Below, piece after piece: positions 1 to 8,219 of a stretch of DNA of 64,000 nucleotides. This DNA comes from Cellulomonas sp. KRMCY2. Lineage in GTDB: Bacteria; Actinomycetota; Actinomycetes; Actinomycetales; Cellulomonadaceae. The translations under genes and the position numbers were made by a program. The stretch covers positions 1,240,001-1,304,000 of the forward strand of contig NZ_JAGF01000001.1 in NCBI RefSeq assembly GCF_000526515.1, read 5' to 3'. Position 1 is the first letter of the stretch. Every line of letters begins with the position of its first letter. Under the pieces are notes generated by a model. The model worked only from the letters and a program-made list of their open reading frames with translations. It searched no databases and was not told the origin of the DNA.

Positions 1-1
1 C

Positions 2-505
2 GTCGCCGCCTACCTGCGCGGACGCGGGGTCCGGCAGAGCACCGGCGCGATCGTCGCGGCACTGCACGAGGGTGTCGCTGCGGGCCTGTCGGGAGCGGTC
101 CCCTGGCGACCCGGGGCGCTGGACCTGCTCAGGACCCTGCGCGAGACGGGTGTGCCGTGCGCCCTGGTGACCATGACCTACCGGTCCCTGGCCTCCCTGG
201 TGCTCCGGGCCGCGCCCACCGGCTCGTTCGCGGTCGTCGTGGCCGGGGACGACGTCGACCGTCCGAAGCCCGATCCGCAGGCGTACCTGAGGGCGGCGGG
301 GCTCCTCCGCGTCGCACCGGACGACTGCTGGGCGGTGGAGGACTCCCCGACCGGGACGGCTGCCGCGCTCGCCTCGGGCGCGCTGACCTTCGCCGTCGAC
401 CCCGCGCAGAGGCTGCCGGCCGCACTGACGGCCGATCCGGGTCTTCGAGTCGTGGCCGGCCTCGAACCGGTCATCCGATCCCTCGCCGTCGGTCAGGGTC
501 GCTGA
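2..505 (+). CDS. HAD-superfamily hydrolase, C-terminal part (5' truncated by window edge)
   Basis: The frame is open from the first bases of the window, so the start lies upstream. The visible 167 residues match the cap and C-terminal half of a phosphoglycolate phosphatase/beta-phosphoglucomutase-type HAD hydrolase. ALVTMTYRS is motif II (Thr near residue 60), DRPKPDPQAYLRA is the motif III Lys region, and CWAVEDSPTGTAAALASG is motif IV with its metal-binding Asp and the usual Gly/Ala-rich tail. HAD phosphatases hydrolyse small phosphate esters through an Asp nucleophile, but that motif I lies outside the window. Substrate cannot be told. The 3' end overlaps the convergent VapC-type gene by 13 bp. 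Confidence 0.85.
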   Translation, partial: VAAYLRGRGVRQSTGAIVAALHEGVAAGLSGAVPWRPGALDLLRTLRETGVPCALVTMTYRSLASLVLRAAPTGSFAVVVAGDDVDRPKPDPQAYLRAAGLLRVAPDDCWAVEDSPTGTAAALASGALTFAVDPAQRLPAALTADPGLRVVAGLEPVIRSLAVGQGR

Positions 506-915
506 TCGTCGAACGGGTTGACCATCGTCACGTCGACGCCCGCCAGGTCGCGGACGTTCCGGGTCGCGAGCACCGCTCCGTGCTCGATGGCGGTCGCGGC
601 GATCAGGCTGTCGATGACCGGAAGCGGGCGCACGGCGTTGAGCTCGGCCCACCGTCGGGCCACTGCCACCGTCACCGGCAGGATCCGGTCGGAGTAGCCG
701 CGCTCGAGCCGACCGAGCCAGTCGGCGAGGACCGCTGCCTGATCCGGGTCACGACGACCGAGCCGCACGATGCCCTGGTGGATCTCGCCGAGTGTCACGG
801 CGCTCAGGACGACGTCGGCCCGGCCGATGCCCTCGAACCACGCCTCGACCGCCGGACGGGGCCGCGACCGTCGCAGCTCGGAGATGACGTTGGTGTCCAG
901 CAGGTAGCGCGTCAC
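493..915 (-). CDS. PIN-domain ribonuclease toxin (VapC/FitB type), apparently without a complete antitoxin
   Basis: 140 residues. The N-terminus MTRYLLDTNVISELRR carries the first PIN acidic residue (Asp near 7) and FitB-like spacing. Further acidic positions are E44 in VTLGEIHQGI and D101 in LPVIDSLIAATA, followed by the LATRNVRDLAGVDV ending. PIN toxins of this class are Mg-dependent RNases held inactive by a small DNA-binding antitoxin encoded just upstream. Here the GTG start overlaps by 4 bp (GTGA) the stop of a short upstream frame ending ARAVDLGDEPGPA. That frame has no recognisable antitoxin DNA-binding domain and would run antisense into the Nudix gene. The toxin may be orphaned or inactive; all four acidic positions look intact. 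Confidence 0.85.
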   Translation of the reverse strand: MTRYLLDTNVISELRRSRPRPAVEAWFEGIGRADVVLSAVTLGEIHQGIVRLGRRDPDQAAVLADWLGRLERGYSDRILPVTVAVARRWAELNAVRPLPVIDSLIAATAIEHGAVLATRNVRDLAGVDVTMVNPFDDQRP

Positions 916-1034
916 GCCGGCCCCGGTTCGTCACCGAGGTCGACGGCTCGGGCTTCGCACCAGGGTCGTGCCCCGGATCGGACCCATGCTGACGACCGGC
1001 GGTCGCCGACCACGATGCTCCGCCTCGCACCAGC

Positions 1035-1046
1035 TACGGTCGGGCG
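1035..1046 (+). promoter_or_regulatory. Leaderless-type -10 box for the Nudix gene
   Basis: TACGGT (1035-1040) is followed by exactly six bases and then the ATG at 1047, with no Shine-Dalgarno sequence. This spacing would place the transcript start on the A of the ATG. No clear -35 is visible. Confidence 0.5.
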
Positions 1047-1577
1047 ATGGAGTGGCAGACGTTCGGTGAGCGCACCGTCTATGACAGCCCGTGGATGCGG
1101 GTCGCGCTCGTCGACGTGGACGTGCCCGGTCACGGACGCTTCGAGCACCACGTGCTGCGGATGCCGGCACAGGCTGCGGGGACCGTGGTCCACGACCCGG
1201 AGCGCGGGCTGCTGCTCCTGAGACGGCACCGATTCATCACGGACACCTGGGGCTGGGAGATCCCGGCCGGCCGGATCGAGCCGGGTGAGACGCCGATGGA
1301 CGCCGCCACGCGGGAGACGCTCGAGGAGACCGGCTGGCGACCCGGTCCGCTGCAACCGCTGTGCACGTTCCACCCGTCCAACGGCACGAGCGACCAGACG
1401 TTCCACGTCTTCGTCGCGCACGGCGCCACGCTGGTCGGCGACCCGTCGGACCCCGCCGAGGCGGAGAGCATCGCCTGGGTACCCGTCGCCGACCTGCGGC
1501 TGCTGGTACGCGATGGCGGGTTCTCGAACGGGCTCTCGCTCACTGCGGTGCTCAGGTTCCTGCTCGACCTCGGCTGA
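1047..1577 (+). CDS. Nudix hydrolase, ADP-ribose pyrophosphatase-like
   Basis: 176 residues, usual length for the ADP-ribose/nucleoside-diphosphate-sugar pyrophosphatase branch. The Nudix box GX5EX7REUXEEXGU is complete: it begins GRIEPGE, continues through seven residues and ends RETLEETGW (about residues 75-97). It follows the beta strand containing HRFITDTWGWEIPAG. The enzyme should split an NDP-X substrate using Mg held by the REXXEE glutamates, in the cytosol. The ATG is preceded by a TANNNT box at six bases and lacks a ribosome site, so a leaderless mRNA is likely. It lies alone between the PIN toxin and the TetR/ABC operon. Confidence 0.88.
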   Translation: MEWQTFGERTVYDSPWMRVALVDVDVPGHGRFEHHVLRMPAQAAGTVVHDPERGLLLLRRHRFITDTWGWEIPAGRIEPGETPMDAATRETLEETGWRPGPLQPLCTFHPSNGTSDQTFHVFVAHGATLVGDPSDPAEAESIAWVPVADLRLLVRDGGFSNGLSLTAVLRFLLDLG

Positions 1578-1621
1578 ACATCGTTGCCGACCACGCGGCG
1601 ACGCACGAAGGTCACCCCCCG

Positions 1622-1651
1622 TTGACAACCCATCACCTCCGGGACAATGAT
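1622..1651 (+). promoter_or_regulatory. Promoter of the first TetR/ABC-2 exporter operon
   Basis: TTGACA (1622-1627), an 18-bp spacer and AATGAT (1646-1651) form a good sigma-70-type promoter. The expected start point (about 1658) falls inside the palindromes at 1650-1679, a layout expected for repression by the TetR protein encoded at 3190. Confidence 0.6.
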
Positions 1652-1679
1652 GAACACCCGTTCATGAACGCTCGTTCAT
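1650..1679 (+). promoter_or_regulatory. Two tandem 16-bp palindromic operators (TetR type)
   Basis: ATGAACACCCGTTCAT (1650-1665) and ATGAACGCTCGTTCAT (1664-1679) are both perfect inverted repeats with six-base arms (ATGAAC/GTTCAT) and a four-base centre. They share two bases, so the centres are 14 bp apart. They overlap the -10 and start point and end just before the ribosome site of the ABC ATPase gene. TetR dimers bind such palindromes; the likely ligand protein is the operon's own third gene. Confidence 0.75.
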
Positions 1680-1693
1680 ATAGGAGGAAGCTT

Positions 1694-2413
1694 GTGACCG
1701 ACATCCAGCTCCGAGCGCTGACCAAGAGATACGGACCGATCACCGCGGTCGAGGACCTGACCTTCACGGCCCGGGCCGGGACCGTGACCGGGTTCCTCGG
1801 CCCGAACGGTGCGGGCAAGACGACGGCGCTGCGCGCCCTGCTCGGCCTCGCCCGCCCCACCTCCGGGACCGCACTCATCGGCGGCCGGCCCTACGCCGAG
1901 ATCCCCGATCCCACCCGGACGGTCGGCGCCGTCCTCGGCCCCGACGCCTTCCACACCGGACGCACCGGGCGTGCGCACCTCGAGGTGCTCGCCATCGCGG
2001 CCGGCCTGCCGATGTCCCGCGTCGACGAGGTGCTCGAGCTCGTCGACCTCACCTCCGCCGCCGGTCGACGGGTCGGCGGCTGGTCCCTCGGCATGCGCCA
2101 GCGCCTGGCGCTGGCCGCCGCCCTCCTCGGCGACCCGGAGGTGCTCGTCTGCGACGAGCCGGCCAACGGGCTCGACCCGGAGGGCATCGCCTGGATGCGG
2201 GCGCTGCTCCGCGGGCTGGCCGATGACGGCCGCACCGTCCTGATGTCGAGCCACCTGCTCGCCGAGGTCACCCGGACCGTGGACCGGATCGTGCTGATCA
2301 GCGGCGGCCGGCTCCGGTTCGACGGACCGCTGGACGACCTGCTCGCGCAGGCCGGCGCCGAGGGCGACCTCGAGTCGGCGTTCCTCGAGCTCACCGGGTC
2401 GGTGACGGCATGA
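1694..2413 (+). CDS. ABC transporter ATP-binding protein (ABC-2 exporter, drug-resistance type)
   Basis: 239 residues from the GTG at 1694, chosen because AGGAGG sits seven bases upstream. A far longer in-frame extension upstream would cross the promoter and operators and is rejected. Walker A GPNGAGKTT is at 36-44, the signature WSLGMRQRL near 134-142, Walker B VLVCDEPANGLDPEG near 155-168, and the switch His in SSHLLAEV near 193. This is the CcmA/DrrA-like subfamily that powers export of small hydrophobic molecules together with a six-helix permease, here the next gene (ATGA overlap). Repression by the TetR protein at 3190 is inferred from the promoter palindromes. Confidence 0.92.
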   Translation: MTDIQLRALTKRYGPITAVEDLTFTARAGTVTGFLGPNGAGKTTALRALLGLARPTSGTALIGGRPYAEIPDPTRTVGAVLGPDAFHTGRTGRAHLEVLAIAAGLPMSRVDEVLELVDLTSAAGRRVGGWSLGMRQRLALAAALLGDPEVLVCDEPANGLDPEGIAWMRALLRGLADDGRTVLMSSHLLAEVTRTVDRIVLISGGRLRFDGPLDDLLAQAGAEGDLESAFLELTGSVTA

Positions 2414-3150
2414 ACCGCCTGATCCGCGCCGAGCTCCACAAGCTCCGCACGACCCGCTCGACGTGGTGGCTGCTGCTGGCCCAGATCGGCCTGGTGGCGC
2501 TCCTCGTGACGGGCGCCGTGCTCTCCAGCGCCATCACGGAGGTGGCCCTGGAGACCCCGGAGGGCCTCCGGACGGCGCTGTCGCACGGCGGTGTCCCCGC
2601 CCTGCTCGCACTCATCGTCGGGATCACCGCGATCGCCGGCGAGTACCGGCAGGGGACGATCGCCGGGACCTTCCTCGTCACACCGAAGCGGTCGCGCGTC
2701 GTGGCCGCCAAGCTCGTCGCGTTCGGCTCGGTCGGGCTCGTCTCGGGGCTGCTCAGCGCGGGCATGACGCTGGCCGCGACGGCGGCGTGGATGGCCGCAC
2801 GTGACGTCGCCTTCGAGCCGACGTCACGGGTCGTCATCCTCGCCCTGGTCGGGATCGTGCTGTGGAACGTCCTGTACGCGCTGATGGGCGTGGCGCTGGG
2901 CGGCCTGCTGCGGGCCGTGCCGACGGCGATCGGGATCTCCGTCGTGTGGCTCATGCTCGTCGAGAACGCCGTCGTGGCGCTCGCGCCCGACGTCGCCCGG
3001 TGGCTGCCGGCGACCGCAGCGGCAGGTCTGGTCGGGAGCCCCGCCCCCGACCTGCTCTCGCGGACGGCAGGCGGCCTCGCCCTGGCGGCGTGGACCCTGG
3101 CGCTGGTCGTGCTGGCCGCCCGCGTCACCGACCGGCGGGACGTCGCGTGA
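2410..3150 (+). CDS. ABC-2 type transporter permease
   Basis: 246 residues. It begins with the typical cytosolic lead-in MNRLIRAELHKLRTTRSTWW, a mark of ABC-2 permeases paired with DrrA-like ATPases. About six hydrophobic segments follow, starting LLLAQIGLVALLVTGAVL. The motif AGEYRQGTIAGTFLVTPKRSRVVAAKL is the conserved cytosolic loop that contacts the ATPase. The ATG overlaps the ATPase stop (ATGA), so translation is coupled. Two identical-architecture subunits would form the export channel in the cytoplasmic membrane. Substrate is unknown. Confidence 0.9.
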   Translation: MNRLIRAELHKLRTTRSTWWLLLAQIGLVALLVTGAVLSSAITEVALETPEGLRTALSHGGVPALLALIVGITAIAGEYRQGTIAGTFLVTPKRSRVVAAKLVAFGSVGLVSGLLSAGMTLAATAAWMAARDVAFEPTSRVVILALVGIVLWNVLYALMGVALGGLLRAVPTAIGISVVWLMLVENAVVALAPDVARWLPATAAAGLVGSPAPDLLSRTAGGLALAAWTLALVVLAARVTDRRDVA

Positions 3151-3189
3151 GCGGCCGGCCGTCACGTCCACCGGACGACCTCTGATTGG

Positions 3190-3891
3190 ATGGCCACGAT
3201 GTCTCCCCGCCGCGCCCGCGCCCTCCTCGGTCAGTCCGGGGGCGATCACGCGCGGGCGCTGCGGGACCATCTGGTGGCGGTGACCAGGGCGATCGTCGCC
3301 GAGCACGGGGTCGCGCGGATCACCACCCGGGCCATCGCGCAGCGCGCCCAGGTCGCCGACGGCGTGCTCTACAACCACTTCCACGACAAGGACGAGCTGA
3401 TCCTCGCCGCGCTCGCGGACAGCTACGACGAGCTCGCCGGGATCCTGACCGCCGCGCCGGCCGGCGGACCGCCCGAGCCCGGCACGGGGTCCGTGGTGGA
3501 CAACCTGGTGGCCCTGTGCGTCGCCGTGAACGAGTTCTACGCCGGGATGATCCCGGTGATCATGGGACTGACCGGGCGGCCCGAGCTGCTCCGTCGCTTC
3601 CTGACCGAGATCCACGCCAAGGACAGCGCCGTGGTGCACCACCACCAGGCCGTGCGCGCCTACCTGGTCGGCGAGGCGGACCTCGGTCGCATCGACGCCG
3701 GCATCGACCCCGACTCGGCGATCGAGATGCTCTCCGGCGTGTGCCACACGCGGGCCTTCGCCCGCCACGTCGCAGGCCTCGGCGGGCTCCCCGGCCGGCC
3801 CGACGGCCCGGCCGCCGACGGCACACCCCCGATGTCCGGCGACGACCGCCGGGCCATCGAGGCAGCGGTGCGGACGCTGCTGCGCGCCTGA
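3190..3891 (+). CDS. TetR/AcrR-family transcriptional regulator of the exporter operon
   Basis: 233 residues. The N-terminal helix-turn-helix (about 25-70) reads HLVAVTRAIVAEHGVARITTRAIAQRAQVADGVLYNHFHDKDELILAAL, here described rather than fully quoted: the recognition helix contains VADGVLYNHF. The C-terminal ligand domain is variable as usual. It follows the permease by 39 bp in the same direction, so it is probably part of the operon and autoregulated through the 1650-1679 palindromes. A substrate of the exporter is the likely inducer. Its stop codon abuts the convergent flavodoxin gene. Confidence 0.9.
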   Translation: MATMSPRRARALLGQSGGDHARALRDHLVAVTRAIVAEHGVARITTRAIAQRAQVADGVLYNHFHDKDELILAALADSYDELAGILTAAPAGGPPEPGTGSVVDNLVALCVAVNEFYAGMIPVIMGLTGRPELLRRFLTEIHAKDSAVVHHHQAVRAYLVGEADLGRIDAGIDPDSAIEMLSGVCHTRAFARHVAGLGGLPGRPDGPAADGTPPMSGDDRRAIEAAVRTLLRA

Positions 3892-4377
3892 TCAGGCCGC
3901 GAGCTCGCTGTGCACCTGCAGGGCCCACTGCCGGATGCGCTCCTCGTTGCGCCAGTCGCCCGCCTGGGTCTTCGCCATCGCGCTCGCGGGGAAGCCCCGG
4001 GCGTCCGGCGTCAGCCGCCCACCGAACGTGACCTCGCCGCGGGCGCCGATGCTCGTGCCCACGGCGCTGACCTGGGCCACCGGCGGCAGCGTGCCCGCGT
4101 CGGCGGAGTCGTCCAGCGGTCCGGACGCCACGAGCCACACCGGCAGGACGGCCAGCTCGCGACGGTGCCTGCGGACGAACCGTCGCGCGTCCTTGTGCCA
4201 CCTGCTCGCATACAGGCCTCCGGCGACGATGACGGCCGTCACGCCGTCGAGCCCGCGAACGTCTGCAGCAGGCTCGACGCGGACGTCGTGACCGACCCCG
4301 CTCAGCACCTGGCCGATCGACTCGGCGAGGCCTTGCGTACCGCCCCGCTTCGACCCGTGGACGACGAGAACACTCAT
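3892..4377 (-). CDS. Flavodoxin-domain protein
   Basis: 161 residues. The start MSVLVVHGSKRGGTQGLAESIGQVL matches the FMN phosphate-binding loop of flavodoxin/protoporphyrinogen-oxidase-like (HemG-type) proteins, with the strand-loop-helix pattern GSKRGGTQ. VTAVIVAGGLYASRWHKDARRFVRRH resembles the second loop of the Flavodoxin_5 family (the GsiYxGrwhk-type motif). It should bind FMN and pass electrons or reduce a small molecule; the actual substrate is unknown. The ATG at 4377 is preceded by TAGCGT seven bases upstream and no ribosome site. It ends one base after the TetR gene, convergent. Confidence 0.8.
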   Translation of the reverse strand: MSVLVVHGSKRGGTQGLAESIGQVLSGVGHDVRVEPAADVRGLDGVTAVIVAGGLYASRWHKDARRFVRRHRRELAVLPVWLVASGPLDDSADAGTLPPVAQVSAVGTSIGARGEVTFGGRLTPDARGFPASAMAKTQAGDWRNEERIRQWALQVHSELAA

Positions 4378-4384
4378 GGTCACA

Positions 4385-4390
4385 ACGCTA
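4385..4390 (-). promoter_or_regulatory. Leaderless-type -10 box for the flavodoxin gene
   Basis: TAGCGT on the minus strand lies seven bases before the ATG at 4377, without a ribosome site in between. Confidence 0.4.
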
Positions 4391-4479
4391 CGTCGACCCG
4401 CCGCACGCCGGGGTGGTTTCCCTCGATCGGAGTTCGGACGCCGGGCCCGAATGCCCCACGCGGGCACCCACCGGCGGCC

Positions 4480-4491
4480 TAGCGTCGTCGT
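4480..4491 (+). promoter_or_regulatory. Leaderless-type -10 box for the DDN-family gene
   Basis: TAGCGT (4480-4485) is followed by six bases and the ATG at 4492; there is no Shine-Dalgarno sequence. Confidence 0.5.
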
Positions 4492-5130
4492 ATGAGCACA
4501 CCACTGCCGTACGGGCCCGCCATGACGGCCGCGCTCGAGCCGCTCCGCAAGGCCTTCCTGGTGCTGAACCGCCGATTCGCCGTCCCCGTGCTGCACGCCG
4601 GCGGAGGTCTGCTGCTCGCGACACCGTTCACGGGCTCGATGATGGTGCTGCGGACCACCGGTCACACGAGCGGACTGGTCCGCGAGGCGCCGCTGGGCTA
4701 CGCCCTGGTCGACGGCCGGGTCGTCGTGATCGCCGGCTACGGCCGCGGCGCGCACTGGTTCCGCAACGCCCTGGCCCACCCGGAGGTCGAGATGCTGCTG
4801 CCAGGGGCCCTGCTCGCCGGCCGCGCGGACGAGATCACCGACCCGGACGAACGTCGGGCAGCCTTCCGGACCCTCATCGGGTCGATGGGCGCCGTCGGGG
4901 CGATCACCCTCGGCGACGTGCGGGGCAAGAGCGACGCCGAGGTGGACGTCCTCGCGGAGGCCTTCCCGATCCTGGCGATCACACCGACCGCCGTCCTGCC
5001 GGGACCGTTCGACCCGGGCGGGCTGGGCACGCGGATCACCACCGGGCTCGGGGTGCTCCTGCCGGTCGTCGGGATCGCGGCCCTGCTTCGCCGACAGACA
5101 CGCCGCGGAGGGCGAGGACCGGCAGGGTGA
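4492..5130 (+). CDS. Deazaflavin (F420)-dependent nitroreductase-family protein (DDN/DUF385-like)
   Basis: 212 residues. The core MMVLRTTGHTSGLVREAPLGYALVDGRVVVIAG and GAHWFRNALAHPEVEM is the split-barrel fold of the DDN family: TxGxxSG/R loop for the cofactor phosphate and the WxxNL/AxxP segment. DDN relatives use reduced F420 to reduce quinones and nitro compounds at the membrane. The C-terminus has one hydrophobic helix, GLGVLLPVVGIAALLRRQTRR, followed by basic residues, suggesting membrane anchoring. F420 rather than FMN is family knowledge, not visible here. Convergent with the alkaline phosphatase gene. Confidence 0.8.
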   Translation: MSTPLPYGPAMTAALEPLRKAFLVLNRRFAVPVLHAGGGLLLATPFTGSMMVLRTTGHTSGLVREAPLGYALVDGRVVVIAGYGRGAHWFRNALAHPEVEMLLPGALLAGRADEITDPDERRAAFRTLIGSMGAVGAITLGDVRGKSDAEVDVLAEAFPILAITPTAVLPGPFDPGGLGTRITTGLGVLLPVVGIAALLRRQTRRGGRGPAG

Positions 5131-5172
5131 CAAGCATGAACGCCCCACTCGGCTCGACGCGCCGGTCCCCTG

Positions 5173-6576
5173 CTACGTCCGGTCGATCCCCAGCGCTTCA
5201 CGCATGGTCACGAACAGGTCCGTCTGGTCGGTGAGGCCGATGACGCGGTCCGCGCCGGGGCCGTAGGCGGCAAGCCGCACCTGCGAGCCGGTGTGGACCA
5301 CCCCACCGGCGGGGCCGGTGGTGGGGTAGGAGACGGTCATCGGCTTGTCGTCTGCGGTCAGCAAGGTCCGCGTCAGGCCGGAAGTCGTGCCCGTAGGGAC
5401 GATCTGGCTCGACTGGGCGTGGTCGGCGAGGACCAAGACGAGCGTGTGGCCATCGGTCTCGGCGAACTCAAGGGCCACCTGGATCGCCTCGTCGAAGTCG
5501 ACCGTCTCACCGATCTGGCCGCACGGGTTGGCGGCGTGGTCCGCCTTGTCGATGCTCGCGCCTTCGACCTGCAGGAAGAAGCCGGTCTCCCCACCCGTGT
5601 CCAGGAGCTCGATCGCCCTGCCGGTCATCTGCGGGAGCGTCGGCGTGGAGGCGACACGCGCAGGGTTCGCCATGCATCGGACCGCCGGTTCGGACCCACC
5701 CAAGGGCGTGGCGAGCGGTCCTGCCCAGCGGAGCGGGAGCGTCTCGGCAGCGAACAGCCCGAGCAGCGGCGCGGACTGGTCGACGTGGTCGACCGCGTCC
5801 AGGCCCGCGACATCGGTCACCACCTGGAAGCCCCTCTCGGTGGCCTGGGCCAACAGGGTCTTGCCCTCCCACGGGCCGGATGTCGCGATCTCGTCGAACC
5901 AGGTCGCCCCACCGCCCAGTACGAGGTCGGCCCGGGTCTCGATCAGCTGCTCGGTGATCGACCCGAGTCCGCCGTTCTCCAGCGCCTCCGTCGGGCACCC
6001 AGTGGTCGTGGCAGACGGCCCGATGCATCCACGGGAGGTCACGTGGGCCAGGAGGGCGGCCGGTGTCGCGTCCTGGATCGGGGCGGTGCTGACGTCGCCC
6101 GTGCGCAGACCGTCGGCCTGGGCCATCTCCAGGATCGTGGGCCTCGGCAGGCCGTCGATGCCTACCGAGAGGGCGCCGTCGTAGGTCTTGGTGCCGGTCG
6201 CCCAGCCGCTCGCGGCCGCCGCCGAGTCAGTGACGTAGTCGGGCAGCCCGTCGACCCGATCCACCGACCAGGTCGTGAGCTGACCGCTCGCCGGCAGGGC
6301 GTCGATGCCGGGAAGGGAACCCGCTGCGCCGTACTCGTAGTTGCGGGCGATGGTGATCTCCGAGTCACCCATGCCGTCGCCGACGAGCAGGATCACGTTG
6401 CGCGCCGTGCCGTCCTGGACCTGGTCGACCAGCACCGGACTCGGGGTGCTTCCCGCCGAGGCGGACGCGAGCCGGTCGGGCAGGCCACCCGCCAGCACCA
6501 CCACGGCGACCACGAGTGCCAGGAGACTCAGCAGTGCAGCAACGGCGCCCGCACGCCTTCTTGTCCGTGCCTGCAT
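5173..6576 (-). CDS. Secreted or membrane-anchored alkaline phosphatase (PhoA type)
   Basis: 467 residues. An N-terminal signal/anchor with basic residues then [18 protein letters not shown] (residues 14-32) directs export. [15 protein letters not shown] (about 59-73) holds the first metal Asp, and [20 protein letters not shown] (about 116-135) has the catalytic Ser after Asp. [16 protein letters not shown] and [12 protein letters not shown] supply later metal Asp/His ligands, and [18 protein letters not shown] the final His. It is a Zn/Mg phosphomonoesterase releasing phosphate outside the cell. Start ATG at 6576 has GAGGGG seven bases upstream. No Pho-box-like repeat could be recognised upstream. 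Confidence 0.93.
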   Translation of the reverse strand: MQARTRRRAGAVAALLSLLALVVAVVVLAGGLPDRLASASAGSTPSPVLVDQVQDGTARNVILLVGDGMGDSEITIARNYEYGAAGSLPGIDALPASGQLTTWSVDRVDGLPDYVTDSAAAASGWATGTKTYDGALSVGIDGLPRPTILEMAQADGLRTGDVSTAPIQDATPAALLAHVTSRGCIGPSATTTGCPTEALENGGLGSITEQLIETRADLVLGGGATWFDEIATSGPWEGKTLLAQATERGFQVVTDVAGLDAVDHVDQSAPLLGLFAAETLPLRWAGPLATPLGGSEPAVRCMANPARVASTPTLPQMTGRAIELLDTGGETGFFLQVEGASIDKADHAANPCGQIGETVDFDEAIQVALEFAETDGHTLVLVLADHAQSSQIVPTGTTSGLTRTLLTADDKPMTVSYPTTGPAGGVVHTGSQVRLAAYGPGADRVIGLTDQTDLFVTMREALGIDRT

Positions 6577-6686
6577 CGACCCCTCACATCCCGTCTGGCG
6601 ACGTCACCAGACGACCGTCCCTCCGTCGACGGTAACAAGACAGAGCCCTGCGGCCATCATCCGGCGTGCGACGCCCGAAGCCACCG

Positions 6687-8030
6687 TCACCGACGAGTGA
6701 CGCGCCACGTCCCGGCGGCCAGCTCCAGCAGCCGCGGCAGGATGACGTCGCCCGCGACCCGCAGGCCGTCGTGCAGGTACTCGTTGGTCACCCAGACCTC
6801 GGCGCTGCCCACGGTGTCGGCGGTCGCGAGCGCGAGGTCGAGGTCGACGTACGGGTCGTCGACGTACTGCACCGCCGCGACCGGGACCTCGTTGGCAGCC
6901 AGCCGGTCGACGTCGTACAGCGCCGGCCACTCGGTGCGCGCGGCCAGGACCTCGGCGGCCCCCTGGAACGCCCTCAGGACCCTGACCTGCGAGAACATCC
7001 ACGGGAAGATCGCCTCGCCGGTCAGGACCAGCGGTCGGGCGTCACCGGCGAAGGCCGGGTGGCGCTCCTGCTCGGCGGCAGCGGCCCAGCCGCCGGCGCG
7101 TGGACCCTGGTGGTAGATCGCCTCCTGCAGCACGGCGTAGAGCGGGTTCTCGTCGAACCCCGTGCGGTGCGCGACAGCGGTGAGGAACGCGTCGGTCGGC
7201 TCGGCCGGGTCGGCCGCCGCACCGTCGACGACAGCGGTGTCCAGCAACCAGTGCAGCTCGTCGACGCCGGTGCTCATCCCGAGCGGCATGCCGAGCAGCT
7301 GGAGCCGTTCGACAGTGAACGGGTCCCCGTTCGGCAGCACGACGTCGCCGACCGCCAGCCGGTCCGCGAGCCGGCCGAGGAGCGCGACGTCGTCGGGGAA
7401 GCGTCGGGCGATCTCGGCGTTGCGGGCGGTCTGGCGCGGGTAGGTGCGTCGGTAGACCTCCTCGGCGTTCGCCGTGATGCCCGGCAGCCCACCGGTGACG
7501 TAGCACGCGGTCAGCGCCTCCGGATGGCGGGACAGGTAGGCAAGGGTGATGAAGCCGCCGTAGGACTGACCGAGGGTCGCCCACTGCCGGCTGCCGTACA
7601 CGGTGGCCCGCAGGTGCTCGGCATCGGCGACGATCGCGTCGGCCCGGAAGCAGGCCAGGTAGTCCGCCGCCGCCTGTGGTCCGTCGAAGGCAGCGATGCG
7701 GCGGCCGTCGATGCGCGACGAACGCCCGGTGCCGCGCTGGTCGAGCAGGATCACCCGATGCGTCGCCAGCGCCGTCGTCCACCAGCCGCCCGCGGTGGGC
7801 CGTGGACCCTGACCACCGGGACCGCCCTGCAGGAAGAGCAGCAGTGGCAGGTCGTCGCCGCTGCGTGCCGGGTCGACGACCTCGCGGGCGAAGACCTGGA
7901 TCGGCGGGTACCGGTCGGGCGCCGACCAGTCGACCGGGACCGTCAGCCGGTGCTCCCGGACGAGGAGACCGCCGGCCCGGTACTCCGGGAGGTCGCTGCC
8001 GGGCCTGGTCCGCTCGTCCATGGTGCTCAC
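6687..8030 (-). CDS. Alpha/beta hydrolase, proline iminopeptidase-like (S33 family)
   Basis: 447 residues from the GTG at 8030 (or 444 from ATG at 8021). The S33 hallmarks are clear: oxyanion loop LLFLQGGPGGQGPRP, VILLDQRGTGRSS, and nucleophile elbow LGQSYGGFITLAYLSRHPEAL with Ser near residue 146. It should cleave N-terminal residues (often Pro) from short peptides, or hydrolyse related amides, in the cytosol; no signal peptide is seen. The GTG start is preferred because TATTCT lies exactly six bases upstream, pointing to a leaderless mRNA. The same frame stays open much further upstream, antisense to the next gene; that extension is not coding. Confidence 0.85.
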   Translation of the reverse strand: MSTMDERTRPGSDLPEYRAGGLLVREHRLTVPVDWSAPDRYPPIQVFAREVVDPARSGDDLPLLLFLQGGPGGQGPRPTAGGWWTTALATHRVILLDQRGTGRSSRIDGRRIAAFDGPQAAADYLACFRADAIVADAEHLRATVYGSRQWATLGQSYGGFITLAYLSRHPEALTACYVTGGLPGITANAEEVYRRTYPRQTARNAEIARRFPDDVALLGRLADRLAVGDVVLPNGDPFTVERLQLLGMPLGMSTGVDELHWLLDTAVVDGAAADPAEPTDAFLTAVAHRTGFDENPLYAVLQEAIYHQGPRAGGWAAAAEQERHPAFAGDARPLVLTGEAIFPWMFSQVRVLRAFQGAAEVLAARTEWPALYDVDRLAANEVPVAAVQYVDDPYVDLDLALATADTVGSAEVWVTNEYLHDGLRVAGDVILPRLLELAAGTWRVTRR

Positions 8031-8036
8031 ATCGTG

Positions 8037-8042
8037 AGAATA
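8037..8042 (-). promoter_or_regulatory. Leaderless-type -10 box for the S33 hydrolase
   Basis: TATTCT on the minus strand is separated by six bases from the GTG at 8030 and no ribosome site lies between. This supports GTG 8030 over ATG 8021. Confidence 0.45.
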
Positions 8043-8219
8043 GGCGCCCGGGGCGTGGACGGCTGCGTGCACGAACGTCCCCAAAGGTCCCATACGCCTC
8101 CTACCATCGAGACGTAACGTCCGGGCAAAGAGCGTGCTGATCCGCTCCGTGCCGACGACGACGACGGTGAACCGATCGACTGAGGACCTCGTGGCGCGCC
8201 CGATCAAGGAGCAGAAGAC

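Noticed and set aside
5293-7116. Long plus-strand frame antisense to the alkaline phosphatase and hydrolase genes
   Set aside because: Arg/Gly/Pro-rich composition, no domain, and it is the complement of well-supported genes.
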